The notes below the pieces were generated by a model that saw only the letters and a list, made by a program, of their open reading frames with translations, was not told where the DNA came from and did not search any database. From Endobugula sp047636495 (GTDB lineage Bacteria > Pseudomonadota > Gammaproteobacteria > Pseudomonadales > Cellvibrionaceae), in the NCBI GenBank assembly GCA_047636495.1, contig JBLILH010000009.1, forward strand, positions 39,716-103,715: DNA of 64,000 nt. Direction: 5' to 3'. The translations under genes and the position numbers were made by a program. Position 1 is the first letter of the stretch; every line of letters starts with the position of its first letter. Below, one piece after another: positions 37,180 to 45,936 of this stretch.

Positions 37180-38637
37180 TTAGCCTTTAGTGGGTGATTC
37201 ATAACCCACTGGAGCTGACAGTAACGAACGGCCTATGGCTAAATTAACCATCATTAATATAGGAAAGAGCGATATCATACTCGTTGTCACAAGAATAAAT
37301 GCCATCATTACGTTCAATATAAAATACATCACTGTATATTTATCTCTGTCGTTCTCAGCGTCATATCCCGACAATATCTTTTTAAATAAAGGAACAATAA
37401 CTGACAAATACATCGACACAAATAAAAACAAACCAACATAACCATATTGTAGCGCAACCTGAAGATACGCACTGACAATATCAATAATCCCCAAACCCGT
37501 AACAAGGTGATCAAAGTAACCACTCTCAATGTAAGACTGCGAACCAAATAGGGGGTACTGCTGCAAATAAAGAAACGATGTGTCATAAAGCTCTGAGCGA
37601 TAATCAAATGTCCCGTATTCATCTTCATAAACAAAAAAACTCGTTAACTCTAATATAAATTCTAACACCACCAACAATACTAAGAGCACACAAGAAAAAA
37701 CCCGCTGAACGCCCTCTAATTTCAAAAAGTAAACATAGAGGCCGACACCCAACATAAAACTGAATAAGCCAGCGCGAGAACCACCGAACAATACGCATAG
37801 CGTGAATAGACCTATTAGAGGCCAGTACATTAATGTCGGAATCAACCGGTATTTCTTTAAAGAATCTAGCGCAAAAACGCCTGCCAACATCAAGAAGCTA
37901 AACAACACGCCAGATAAGGGGCCTGAGAGTCGTAAAAAGCCACCTCTAAATTCTCTAATAGCGTTGTATCGACTACGGGGATTCAATGCTTCATATATGT
38001 CTATTTGGACCAGCTGACTAATCAATAATACCGCCGATAACAAAATTGCCACCATCAAAAAAGCTAGGGCACAATAATGTAAGTCTTTCTCTGTTCGGAT
38101 AACGCGACTGATCACAAAATACGGGATGATGAAAATCAACATAACATCGACAACGTAACGCAACACTGTCGTCAGCTTGCCTTCACGAAACGTCAGTAAT
38201 ATGGTTAGCACAACAAAGCCAATCACAAAAAAATCAGCGGTATTCAACGGCGTCCTGTATTGCTTAAAGACCAACAAAAAAAGAGGTGCCAACAGCGATA
38301 GCACAGCGACCTTATCAAACGAAAGCAACAATAAATAGCTAATCCCCGGCGCTGACATCCTATATTCAACCCAATCAGGCACTGCGCTTACCACCGCCAA
38401 AAAGAAAACTATCACTATCACTGGAGAATGGCCTTTGTTTAATGCGGCCAGTAATGGGATAGCCACTAACAAAACAAGTAGCTCATTGTTGATCATAAAA
38501 AGAAATGGCAGCATTGACAACCAAAAAATTATCACTCGCTTACCAACACCAGAAAAAAATATTTTTTTATTGACAACAACAAAACAGCTGATTGATAAAA
38601 AAATAAGTAGTGATAGTTTTAAGCCATATACCAGCAT
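37180..38637 (-). CDS. Wzy-like polysaccharide polymerase candidate
   Basis: This 485-residue polytopic membrane protein has at least ten hydrophobic segments and a large loop with charged residues in the second half (about residues 330-400, with EDEYGTFDYRSELYDTSFL), the layout of Wzy polymerases and O-antigen ligases. FGGSRAGLFSFMLG resembles the SRxG motif of the Wzy_C/O-antigen ligase family, and the HLVTGLGIIDIVSAYLQVALQYG segment matches the usual region after the loop. It is encoded with the flippase and glycosyltransferases, and it is the only intact polymerase candidate in the window. Confidence 0.75.
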   Translation of the reverse strand: MLVYGLKLSLLIFLSISCFVVVNKKIFFSGVGKRVIIFWLSMLPFLFMINNELLVLLVAIPLLAALNKGHSPVIVIVFFLAVVSAVPDWVEYRMSAPGISYLLLLSFDKVAVLSLLAPLFLLVFKQYRTPLNTADFFVIGFVVLTILLTFREGKLTTVLRYVVDVMLIFIIPYFVISRVIRTEKDLHYCALAFLMVAILLSAVLLISQLVQIDIYEALNPRSRYNAIREFRGGFLRLSGPLSGVLFSFLMLAGVFALDSLKKYRLIPTLMYWPLIGLFTLCVLFGGSRAGLFSFMLGVGLYVYFLKLEGVQRVFSCVLLVLLVVLEFILELTSFFVYEDEYGTFDYRSELYDTSFLYLQQYPLFGSQSYIESGYFDHLVTGLGIIDIVSAYLQVALQYGYVGLFLFVSMYLSVIVPLFKKILSGYDAENDRDKYTVMYFILNVMMAFILVTTSMISLFPILMMVNLAIGRSLLSAPVGYESPTKG

Positions 38638-38691
38638 ATTTAGATACCGAAACTCAATCGTAGATCATGAGAAGTGAGGGGGATCGCATTC

Positions 38692-39906
38692 TTATTTATC
38701 ATGATGACGAATAACCGCAGAATAAAAACTCAATGCCTGACTGGCAATTAACTCGGGAGAAAAACTATCTTTACATCGCTGGCGTCCAGCCAGAGCAATT
38801 TTTTCCGTTTTAGACTTGTCCTGTAGTAAGCTCAATGTTTTATTCGCTAAGTCATCGACATTAGAGCCTTTAAAAAACATGCCACTAATGCCACCTTCAA
38901 AAACCTCTCTAACACCACCAACGTACGGAGCAATTATAGGCGCAGCAGACGCTAATGATTCGACTACGGTATAACCTAAAATTTCATTACGTGATGCCAT
39001 TAACGTTATATGTGAATTTTTTCGCAACTGTTTAATCGTTTCTGCATCAGCTAAACCGACATAACGAATTTGATTTTTTTGATATTCTGGAACATATTCA
39101 CTAATAGCATCCGCTATATACATTTTAACTCCAGAAGCAAGTTCAACACCCTTGTTAGGACCCACAAACACCAAAGTAGCGTTAGGCTCACTTAATAAAA
39201 TTTGAGCAAATGCTCGAATAACAATATCGCCCCCCTTGTGTGCATCGAACCGCCCGACAAATAACAGCTGCATGGGAGTATAAGATGACGATGACCAGCA
39301 CTGTTTAGAAGGCAGCACAGATAACGGATTAAAGAAAACCGTCTGAACCGGCCATACTATATTATACTTATCTTGTGATTCATCTAAAATCCAACGACAT
39401 GGTGCATTAACATACTTAGCGGCTCTAAACGCACGTTCTTCTCTTTTAAAACGCTGCTTATCTATTGTTTTTATCTCCCGCTCCCCCATTGTGCCGTTAA
39501 TATAGTGGGGGCCATGTAAGCGCATGGCGATAGGGAAAGACACTTTTTTTTGTAAAAAATAATGCCAACCAAAAGACTCTTCTATTTCCAATATATCTAT
39601 TTTTTCTATTTTTTCTATTTCTCTTATACCATTCAAAATAGCACATGCGCCAAAATAATACTGCTTAAACCCGGCTGAAAAAAACTCACCAACCTTAGCC
39701 CACAATTTTTGGAACAATGTGGGTCTATAACCGTCAAGAAAAAAACATTGTTCTTCTTTTTCTACCGCCCCGCCCCTGGATGCAGATAAAACAAATACCG
39801 TGTGCCCTTGGGAACGAAGCGAGGCGACCATGTTATCACAGTAAGTAACTATGCCATTGGCATTCATGCGTTTTGGCCACGAAGGAGAAAAAATGACAAC
39901 ATTCAT
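38692..39906 (-). CDS. GT4-family glycosyltransferase
   Basis: This cytoplasmic glycosyltransferase has the GT-B fold of family 4. The N-terminal domain begins MNVVIFSPSWPKRMNANGIV; the C-terminal Rossmann domain has LLFVGRFDAHKGGDIVIRAF and the nucleotide-sugar motif MASRNEILGYTVVESLASAAPII (EX7E-type). The ATG is preferred to a GTG 9 bases upstream that overlaps the flippase stop as GTGA. The sugar donor and acceptor cannot be deduced. Confidence 0.87.
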   Translation of the reverse strand: MNVVIFSPSWPKRMNANGIVTYCDNMVASLRSQGHTVFVLSASRGGAVEKEEQCFFLDGYRPTLFQKLWAKVGEFFSAGFKQYYFGACAILNGIREIEKIEKIDILEIEESFGWHYFLQKKVSFPIAMRLHGPHYINGTMGEREIKTIDKQRFKREERAFRAAKYVNAPCRWILDESQDKYNIVWPVQTVFFNPLSVLPSKQCWSSSSYTPMQLLFVGRFDAHKGGDIVIRAFAQILLSEPNATLVFVGPNKGVELASGVKMYIADAISEYVPEYQKNQIRYVGLADAETIKQLRKNSHITLMASRNEILGYTVVESLASAAPIIAPYVGGVREVFEGGISGMFFKGSNVDDLANKTLSLLQDKSKTEKIALAGRQRCKDSFSPELIASQALSFYSAVIRHHDK

Positions 39907-39911
39907 AACAA

Positions 39912-41258
39912 TCACTCAAATAAAAATAACAAATAACGAGACAACAAAAAACCAATACCCGCTACAAACACAATGGACAACTCAGCATTTATTCTTACTA
40001 GGTTTAATTGACGAAGCCGATGCAGCATATAAACAGCAGGAAATAGCTCTACCAGCATTATAGTCACCAATAAGCCAGTAGTACCCCACCACCAATAACT
40101 ACCTAAAGCGCCAAAGAAAAACCATATAAGCCGACTAATATTAGCCATTAAAGTGGTCTTTAAAAAACCGTGCAAGATGAGCGATACTTCTGCAGGATAA
40201 GTAATCAACATTATTATTGGCGCGACCAACAGTAAAGACAAATAAAACCCTGCCGACAGGTACCTTTCGTCGTATAGCACATCAAAAAACAAGTAGCTCC
40301 CACCACTTAACACACCTAAACCAAAAGCAAAAAAAAGTGATAAACGTTGCTTTTTTTGATATTTTCTTTCGATGTATGTGTCTGGCCTTTCTCGATATTC
40401 AATGGATAAGTAAGGTTGTAAAACACCTCGGGCATACTCGATGACAAACGATGCTGCGGCTGATGAAAAATTAATTGCGACGAAATAGAGGCCCAACTCC
40501 GATACGCTGAGTATTCGTCCAAGCATTACTTTATCAAACTGTAATAGTATAAGCGTTATGACACTAGACGGGATGATAAATTTTGCCCAGCCCATAAATT
40601 CTGTAAATATTGACTTATTCATGGCGAATCCAGTGCCATGAAAACCAATAAAGAAGTATCCTAGAAAAACTTGAAAAACGTTATTCATAATCATCGAGGC
40701 AATAATTGGCCAAATATCACGTGTGTAAAGAACACCGCCAATCATAAATATTGTCGTTAATAATGCGCTAGCAAACCGCACGTACATCACTCTAGCGATT
40801 CTATTTTGCCGCTCTATAGCAATAAAGCCAATAGGCATAAGTCCGTCTACAATAAACACTAAACACAATACTTTTAGCACCAACGCCATATCAGCAATAG
40901 CAAAGTAAACCGCTATCGCATCTGACGAGACAAACATAAGTAACGCCAAAATAACATTGCGGCAAAACTTGATCGTCCATAGTGTCTTTAATAAATAAAT
41001 TTCGTCGCCATCATGATGTTTTAAAATAAACGCACGAAAGCCACCATCGGTAACCATATTAAAAGCAAAAATAACCGTTGCTGCTAACCCTGTTACTGCA
41101 AAATCTTCTGGACTTAATAACCGAGCCAAAATCAAACTACTTAATAAACGGATAATATTACCCAACAGGCTAGTGACCATCAAAGCGCGTACACCGCTAT
41201 CTTGAAAGGAGCGGGGTAGCTTGCGAACAACAAAAGACGTGAGTCGGTTAATACTCAT
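39912..41258 (-). CDS. Wzx-type oligosaccharide flippase
   Basis: This 448-residue polytopic protein of the MOP flippase superfamily would move the lipid-linked repeat unit to the periplasm. The family start is visible (LMVTSLLGNIIRLLSSLILARLLSPEDFAVTGLA), followed by about 12-14 hydrophobic segments and a mid-protein WAKFIIPSSVITLILLQFDKVMLG. The ATG of MSINRL is preferred; a GTG 63 bases upstream is open but adds a Pro-rich leader atypical of the family. It lies between two glycosyltransferase genes. Confidence 0.88.
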   Translation of the reverse strand: MSINRLTSFVVRKLPRSFQDSGVRALMVTSLLGNIIRLLSSLILARLLSPEDFAVTGLAATVIFAFNMVTDGGFRAFILKHHDGDEIYLLKTLWTIKFCRNVILALLMFVSSDAIAVYFAIADMALVLKVLCLVFIVDGLMPIGFIAIERQNRIARVMYVRFASALLTTIFMIGGVLYTRDIWPIIASMIMNNVFQVFLGYFFIGFHGTGFAMNKSIFTEFMGWAKFIIPSSVITLILLQFDKVMLGRILSVSELGLYFVAINFSSAAASFVIEYARGVLQPYLSIEYRERPDTYIERKYQKKQRLSLFFAFGLGVLSGGSYLFFDVLYDERYLSAGFYLSLLLVAPIIMLITYPAEVSLILHGFLKTTLMANISRLIWFFFGALGSYWWWGTTGLLVTIMLVELFPAVYMLHRLRQLNLVRINAELSIVFVAGIGFLLSRYLLFLFE

Positions 41259-41323
41259 ACTGAACAGACTCTCGAAAAAAATAAGGCGAGGAGGACGCCA
41301 GTTGAAGGGGAACAAAAACACAT

Positions 41324-42331
41324 CTATTTCTTATACTCTATGATGTGGAAACTACGCCCGAGAATTTTCTTAATAAAAAAAGCACACAAACCTTTGCCTT
41401 CGGGGATTTTTCCAAACACTAGTGATATTGCATAAATAAATGCGCTCAACGATGTTAAATCAGCGGGCTGCTGCCGCCAGATACGGACTATTTGTACAGG
41501 GTGTATGGCTAACAAGATGAGTGCCCAAGGGCCGAGAAAAATCACCCCGCTGAATATCGCTATCATTAGCACGCACCAAAAAACAATTCGAAGTACTTCC
41601 TTACGATAATATTTTTCTTCATCATGCCCATGCAAGCTAAACCCTTGAGCATAGGCATGACCTGCACGCTCACATCGCTTCCACCACTGTTTAACGCTGA
41701 CCATCGCCGCGTCATGCAAGGTCATATCAGCCTCTAAGCGCTCAATCAGCCAACCTTTTAAGCGCCAACGATAACAAAGTTCCGGCTCTTCACCCGCGAT
41801 CACTTGCGATGAAAAACCACCAATATTTGCCAGCGCCTGTGCGCGACACATAAAATCTCCCCCGGTGGAGGACGTTAGACCCACGGGGGTATTCCATTCG
41901 ATATCACATAGCTGGTTATATAACGAATTCTCCGGGTACCTTTCTTTTCGACGGCCGCAAACGGCAACAACGCTAGCGTTAGCTTCGAGGTGATTATAAG
42001 CAAAGGTCAGCCAGTTTCCACATACCTCACAATCGCCGTCAACAAATTGTATATATCGAATACTTTCGTATTGAGAAAGTAAGTACCGATAGCCTTCGTT
42101 TCTCGCTCTCGCCGCACTAAAAGGCGTAGACATATCAAGCTCGACGACATCGAAACCTGAATGCACAACAAATTCGACGCTGTTATCAGCCGAGCCAGAG
42201 TCGACATAAACAATATGCGCACCAGAAATGGATAAGGAACGAATGCAGGTCTTAAGACGCTCGCCTTCGTTACGGCCGATAACCACGATACCTATATTCA
42301 ACGGATTTACTGGCGGTAAGGATATAGACAT
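41324..42331 (-). CDS. GT2-family glycosyltransferase with C-terminal membrane segment
   Basis: The GT-A fold is shown by GIVVIGRNEGERLKTCIRSL, the VDSGSADNS segment, the DxD-like FVDGDCEV and the later GGFSSQVIAGEEPELCYRWRLKG. Hydrophobic stretches near residues 250-280 (FWCVLMIAIFSGVIFLGPW) suggest membrane association. It starts 3 bases after the stop of the ANL-ACP-acyltransferase fusion, so the two are probably co-translated. Confidence 0.88.
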   Translation of the reverse strand: MSISLPPVNPLNIGIVVIGRNEGERLKTCIRSLSISGAHIVYVDSGSADNSVEFVVHSGFDVVELDMSTPFSAARARNEGYRYLLSQYESIRYIQFVDGDCEVCGNWLTFAYNHLEANASVVAVCGRRKERYPENSLYNQLCDIEWNTPVGLTSSTGGDFMCRAQALANIGGFSSQVIAGEEPELCYRWRLKGWLIERLEADMTLHDAAMVSVKQWWKRCERAGHAYAQGFSLHGHDEEKYYRKEVLRIVFWCVLMIAIFSGVIFLGPWALILLAIHPVQIVRIWRQQPADLTSLSAFIYAISLVFGKIPEGKGLCAFFIKKILGRSFHIIEYKK

Positions 42332-42334
42332 CGG

Positions 42335-44524
42335 TTACGGTTTCTCCGTGAACGGGGAACACGTGTGAGGCTTAGGTTCTAAAGTCGAGAGTGTCGTCAT
42401 GACTGACTCACCCACAGAAACAACGGAAAAAGCGGGGACACTTTTAGTGATAACACAGTTGGGCCCAATCACGCTGTGACGCCCAACCGTAATATCACCC
42501 ACAATGACCGCACCAGCACCAACGTTAACACCCTGTTCGATAATCGGTTTTGCGGATAAGTCAGACACATCCCTAATGCCCAGTGTTGTATTCTGACGAA
42601 TAATGGTGTCGTCACCAATGCGACGCGCCCCTAGTATCATGCCTCCAAAATGCTCTAACTTAACTCGTCGACCCACTTGGACGGTGTAGTCTAGTTTAAT
42701 GCCGCAAAAAATCTGTGCCATTTTTCTTAGAATACAATAAAGCAACGTCATAGGAAGGCGAAGCAGCTTAGTGCGAATACTCATTCGCCAATTACCAAAA
42801 CGATTAACGAACAACGCGAATAAGCCCTGAGAAAAAATCTCATTGTCGTGAGTCCGGTAATCTTCTTTCAGTAATGCAAAAAAACCGATACCTTTTGGAT
42901 TCCGATTGCTCGATCCATCCCACAGTGGCGGGGCTTTTTTGCCTCCCTTTTGAATATCATCTGGACCGCATTCAACAACACTCGCCATCCCATTTTTACC
43001 GTCAGCGGTAATGGGCAGATTGATTAACGCCGATATCGGCATGTCTCGCCAGCTATCCGGAAGGCGACCTAAATGCGACTCTATTTTTATTGATAACTGA
43101 ACGGTTTGCAAAGAATCCACACCGATATCACTAATAGAATCTTGCGCTTTAATAACTGAAGGTGATACACCAATAACATGCGCGATCGCATGAAAAAAAA
43201 GTGCACCACTATCAACAACCTTATATACGGGCAAGCTTGGCTCGCTATTTTCACGATGATGTTTTACCAACACTCGATGCTGGACTTTCCCCGTCGCGGT
43301 CTTAGGTAACTGAGACACCCGCTGAATCACAAGTGCATTTTTAGCGGCAATACCTAACGCTATTAAACTGCTTTCTGCCGATTCTCTTATCGACACCTCG
43401 CAATGCTTAGCGTTTGTCGCCTCATCCCCTTGCATCGAGTATGAGAGTAAAAAACCCTCACCGTAATGTGCGTTATCTATTCTCGAAACCGTAAATTCAG
43501 TACTAGACTGTATATTTGACGGCAGACTGTGTTTTATCGCTGCGTCTAAACGTTCTGTCGATAGCTTTTGGCCGCCACAGTTAACCACGTTATCAGCACG
43601 CCCCAAAAAATATAAGTAGCCATTTTCTATGCGGCCAAGGTCACTCGTCTCGAACCAACCGTTATCATTCAACACGCTCGTCGACAGACCATTTTTAACG
43701 ATATGGCAAGCAAGATGCTCACCGCGAATGCAGATACGCCCGTCACTATTAATACTGATATTGGTTTGCCCGTAGCAGCGTCCCACGCTATCCAGCAATG
43801 CTTCATCGACATCATCAACCTGTAATAAGGTCGTTCTAGACGCTTCAGTTAACCCGTAGTGCTGAACAATTGTTGCCTGCGGAAACAAAGCTTTTACTGC
43901 TCTTTTTTCGTCCGCCGTCATTGGCTGACTACCAATCTCTAGCCAGCGAAGGTGGTGTCGCTCATCACCCAGCAATGACGTATTGTGAATTAACAACCTT
44001 AGCAGACTAGGCACCAAAGACAGTGCATTTACCTTTTTTTGAGACAGTAGGGACGCGAACTCTTTAGGGTCAAACCCATTAGCAGGAATATAACACCCCC
44101 CCCCCACCGAAGCGACATGACGGCATCTGCCAAAACCGAAGGAGTGATACACGGGCACACCAACGTACTCGATGACACTGCTGTCCATTTGCATCACGGA
44201 TTGCAAACGTTGAATAGTATTATTTAATGCGAGACCTGAAATATAGACGGCCTTAGGCAAGCTTTCAGTGCCTGAGGTAAATGAAACATAACAAGCTTGC
44301 TCCGAGTCAGGGAGACTCAATACTGGTCGCCACCATTGGTCGCCGGTGTTATCAGTGACTTTAACTGTTGAGATACCCACCATATCAATTCGATGAACAT
44401 CGTCTTTTGATTTTAAGGGCACAACCGTTTGGCCAGCACCAAGCGCAGCAAATACTGACTGCAGGTAAGCGACAGATTGGGCTTCAACAATACCCAGAGT
44501 GACTGATGACAGATTATTTTTCAT
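42335..44524 (-). CDS. Three-domain fusion: ANL acyl-activating enzyme, acyl carrier protein, LbH acyltransferase
   Basis: Residues about 10-425 are an AMP-forming acyl-activating (ANL) domain with SFTSGTESLPKAV (81-93), HYGLTEASR (223-231), GWFETSDLGRI (289-299) and the C-terminal catalytic Lys in PKTATGKVQHR. Residues about 440-510 are a carrier domain with the phosphopantetheine site GVDSLQ (Ser471). Residues about 550-705 match serine-acetyltransferase-like left-handed beta-helix enzymes (KEDYRTHDNEIFSQG, then KLEHFGGMILG, GDDTIIRQNTTLGI, GAGAVIVGDITVG). The ANL N-terminal part is shorter than usual. The ATG is preferred to an upstream TTG. Inferred role: activate an acyl group, load the carrier and transfer it to a sugar of the exopolysaccharide. 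A PPTase gene lies in the same locus. Confidence 0.85.
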   Translation of the reverse strand: MKNNLSSVTLGIVEAQSVAYLQSVFAALGAGQTVVPLKSKDDVHRIDMVGISTVKVTDNTGDQWWRPVLSLPDSEQACYVSFTSGTESLPKAVYISGLALNNTIQRLQSVMQMDSSVIEYVGVPVYHSFGFGRCRHVASVGGGCYIPANGFDPKEFASLLSQKKVNALSLVPSLLRLLIHNTSLLGDERHHLRWLEIGSQPMTADEKRAVKALFPQATIVQHYGLTEASRTTLLQVDDVDEALLDSVGRCYGQTNISINSDGRICIRGEHLACHIVKNGLSTSVLNDNGWFETSDLGRIENGYLYFLGRADNVVNCGGQKLSTERLDAAIKHSLPSNIQSSTEFTVSRIDNAHYGEGFLLSYSMQGDEATNAKHCEVSIRESAESSLIALGIAAKNALVIQRVSQLPKTATGKVQHRVLVKHHRENSEPSLPVYKVVDSGALFFHAIAHVIGVSPSVIKAQDSISDIGVDSLQTVQLSIKIESHLGRLPDSWRDMPISALINLPITADGKNGMASVVECGPDDIQKGGKKAPPLWDGSSNRNPKGIGFFALLKEDYRTHDNEIFSQGLFALFVNRFGNWRMSIRTKLLRLPMTLLYCILRKMAQIFCGIKLDYTVQVGRRVKLEHFGGMILGARRIGDDTIIRQNTTLGIRDVSDLSAKPIIEQGVNVGAGAVIVGDITVGRHSVIGPNCVITKSVPAFSVVSVGESVMTTLSTLEPKPHTCSPFTEKP

Positions 44525-44754
44525 TTGATATATCAATCACTATAATTGATGGATAACATAACTCACGCCAATTAGCTGGGCAATGGGTACAATACGAACG
44601 ATCAAGCCTTGCTTGTCATAACGACAAAAAGGGTTAATCTAAAAACATTCGACTCTTGTGACTGTAGACCAGTGACTATAAATCACACATTGCTCATCGA
44701 TTAGTTACTGCTTAAGTAACCATTGATACAGCACAAAAGGACACGATATTCGCT
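44525..44754. promoter_or_regulatory. divergent intergenic region inside the polysaccharide locus
   Basis: These 230 bases separate the minus-strand fusion gene from the only intact plus-strand gene of the locus, so promoters for both directions are expected. gttact and agtaac form a 6-base inverted repeat with a 5-base spacer near 44703-44719. No ORF is supported. Confidence 0.45.
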
Positions 44755-45753
44755 ATGAGTATAACACAGGCCAAGGTTGCTATAATCACTGTCACTTTTA
44801 ACAGTAGTGGTTTTATTGACAACTACTTAGACGCACTTTCTTCTTTCTTAATCGATAGTTCTCATATACTGATCGTTGTTGATAATGCCTCTGTAGACGA
44901 TACCGTCGTGCGCATAGAAAATCATCGTCAGGCACAAACACTAGAAAAAAACATCCGCATCATCACACTCCCCAAAAATGTCGGTTTTGGTGGCGGTTGC
45001 AATAGAGGCATCGCAGCTGCAGGTGACGTTAACGCTAGTCACCTTTGGTTTTTAAACCCCGATACCGAAGTGCTCTCGGACAGCGCAGATAAGCTACTAG
45101 CGTTATTTAGCGCGCGCCCAGATACCGACTTTGTTGGCAGCGTATTAATCGACCAACAACAGCAAGAGAGGGCTGGAGCATTTCGCTTTCCCAGCATCAT
45201 CAATGTATGCCTATCAACACTGAAGCTGGGGATTTTAGATCGTTTATTGAAACAACACACTACCGCGATCCCTATTGCAACCCATCCCTACCCTGCAGAC
45301 TGGCTGACAGGGGCATCATTTATGGCCCGCAGTCAAACGATAGACGCATTAAATGGCTTCGATCCTCATTACTTTTTATATTTCGAGGAGGTTGATCTAT
45401 TTTATCGAGCCAAAAACAAAGGATTCACTGTATTATGCTGCCCCGAGAGCCGAGTATTTCATATTTCAGGCGCGTCGACGGGCATCAACAATCAACACAA
45501 CGATACCCACAATATCACCACTAAGCGCCAACCTGATTACTGGTTCGAGTCAAGACGGCACTTTTATGTCAGCAATTACGGGCGGCTCTACTTTTCGCTG
45601 GTCGACTTCTGTCAAATATTCTGTTTATTATGCTGGAAACTACGCGCCAAACTGCAAAAAAAATCAGACGCCACACCCGATCAGTTTACGCGGGACATTA
45701 TTCGTTATAGCTATCCAGCACAATTATTAAAACGCCTGTTTGGCAATAGTTAG
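44755..45753 (+). CDS. GT2-family glycosyltransferase, rhamnosyltransferase-like
   Basis: This family 2 enzyme of the WbbL/rhamnosyltransferase type shows AIITVTFNSSGFIDNYLDAL, VVDNASVDDTV, LPKNVGFGGGCNRGI and the FLNPDTEVL DxD-like motif, then the GASFMARSQTIDALNGFDPHYFLYFEEVDLFYRAK block with the catalytic acidic residues. It is the only intact polysaccharide gene on the plus strand. A dTDP-L-rhamnose donor is plausible given rmlBACD in the locus, but specificity is inference. Confidence 0.86.
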   Translation: MSITQAKVAIITVTFNSSGFIDNYLDALSSFLIDSSHILIVVDNASVDDTVVRIENHRQAQTLEKNIRIITLPKNVGFGGGCNRGIAAAGDVNASHLWFLNPDTEVLSDSADKLLALFSARPDTDFVGSVLIDQQQQERAGAFRFPSIINVCLSTLKLGILDRLLKQHTTAIPIATHPYPADWLTGASFMARSQTIDALNGFDPHYFLYFEEVDLFYRAKNKGFTVLCCPESRVFHISGASTGINNQHNDTHNITTKRQPDYWFESRRHFYVSNYGRLYFSLVDFCQIFCLLCWKLRAKLQKKSDATPDQFTRDIIRYSYPAQLLKRLFGNS

Positions 45754-45888
45754 TGCTCATCAAAAAATGATTCGTCGTGCTCGCGATATAAAAATAGTCA
45801 AACTTGCGTTGCCAGATAACCGCTGTTATTTTTTCGTAGCAAAGCCCAACTTATGGAACAGCACAAACGCTTCAGGTCACCGGAACCG

Positions 45889-45936
45889 TATTTATAGTGG
45901 TATTTATAGTGGTATTTATAGTGGTATTTACAGTAG
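45889..45936. repeat. 12-bp tandem repeat at the acyltransferase 3' end
   Basis: tatttatagtgg occurs three times exactly and a fourth time as tatttacagtag. The last copy contains the stop codon of the minus-strand acyltransferase gene. Confidence 0.9.

Noticed and set aside
37180..38637. Calling the intact polytopic protein an O-antigen ligase
   Set aside because: It sits among flippase and glycosyltransferase genes of a Wzx/Wzy locus; a polymerase role fits better, though the families overlap.
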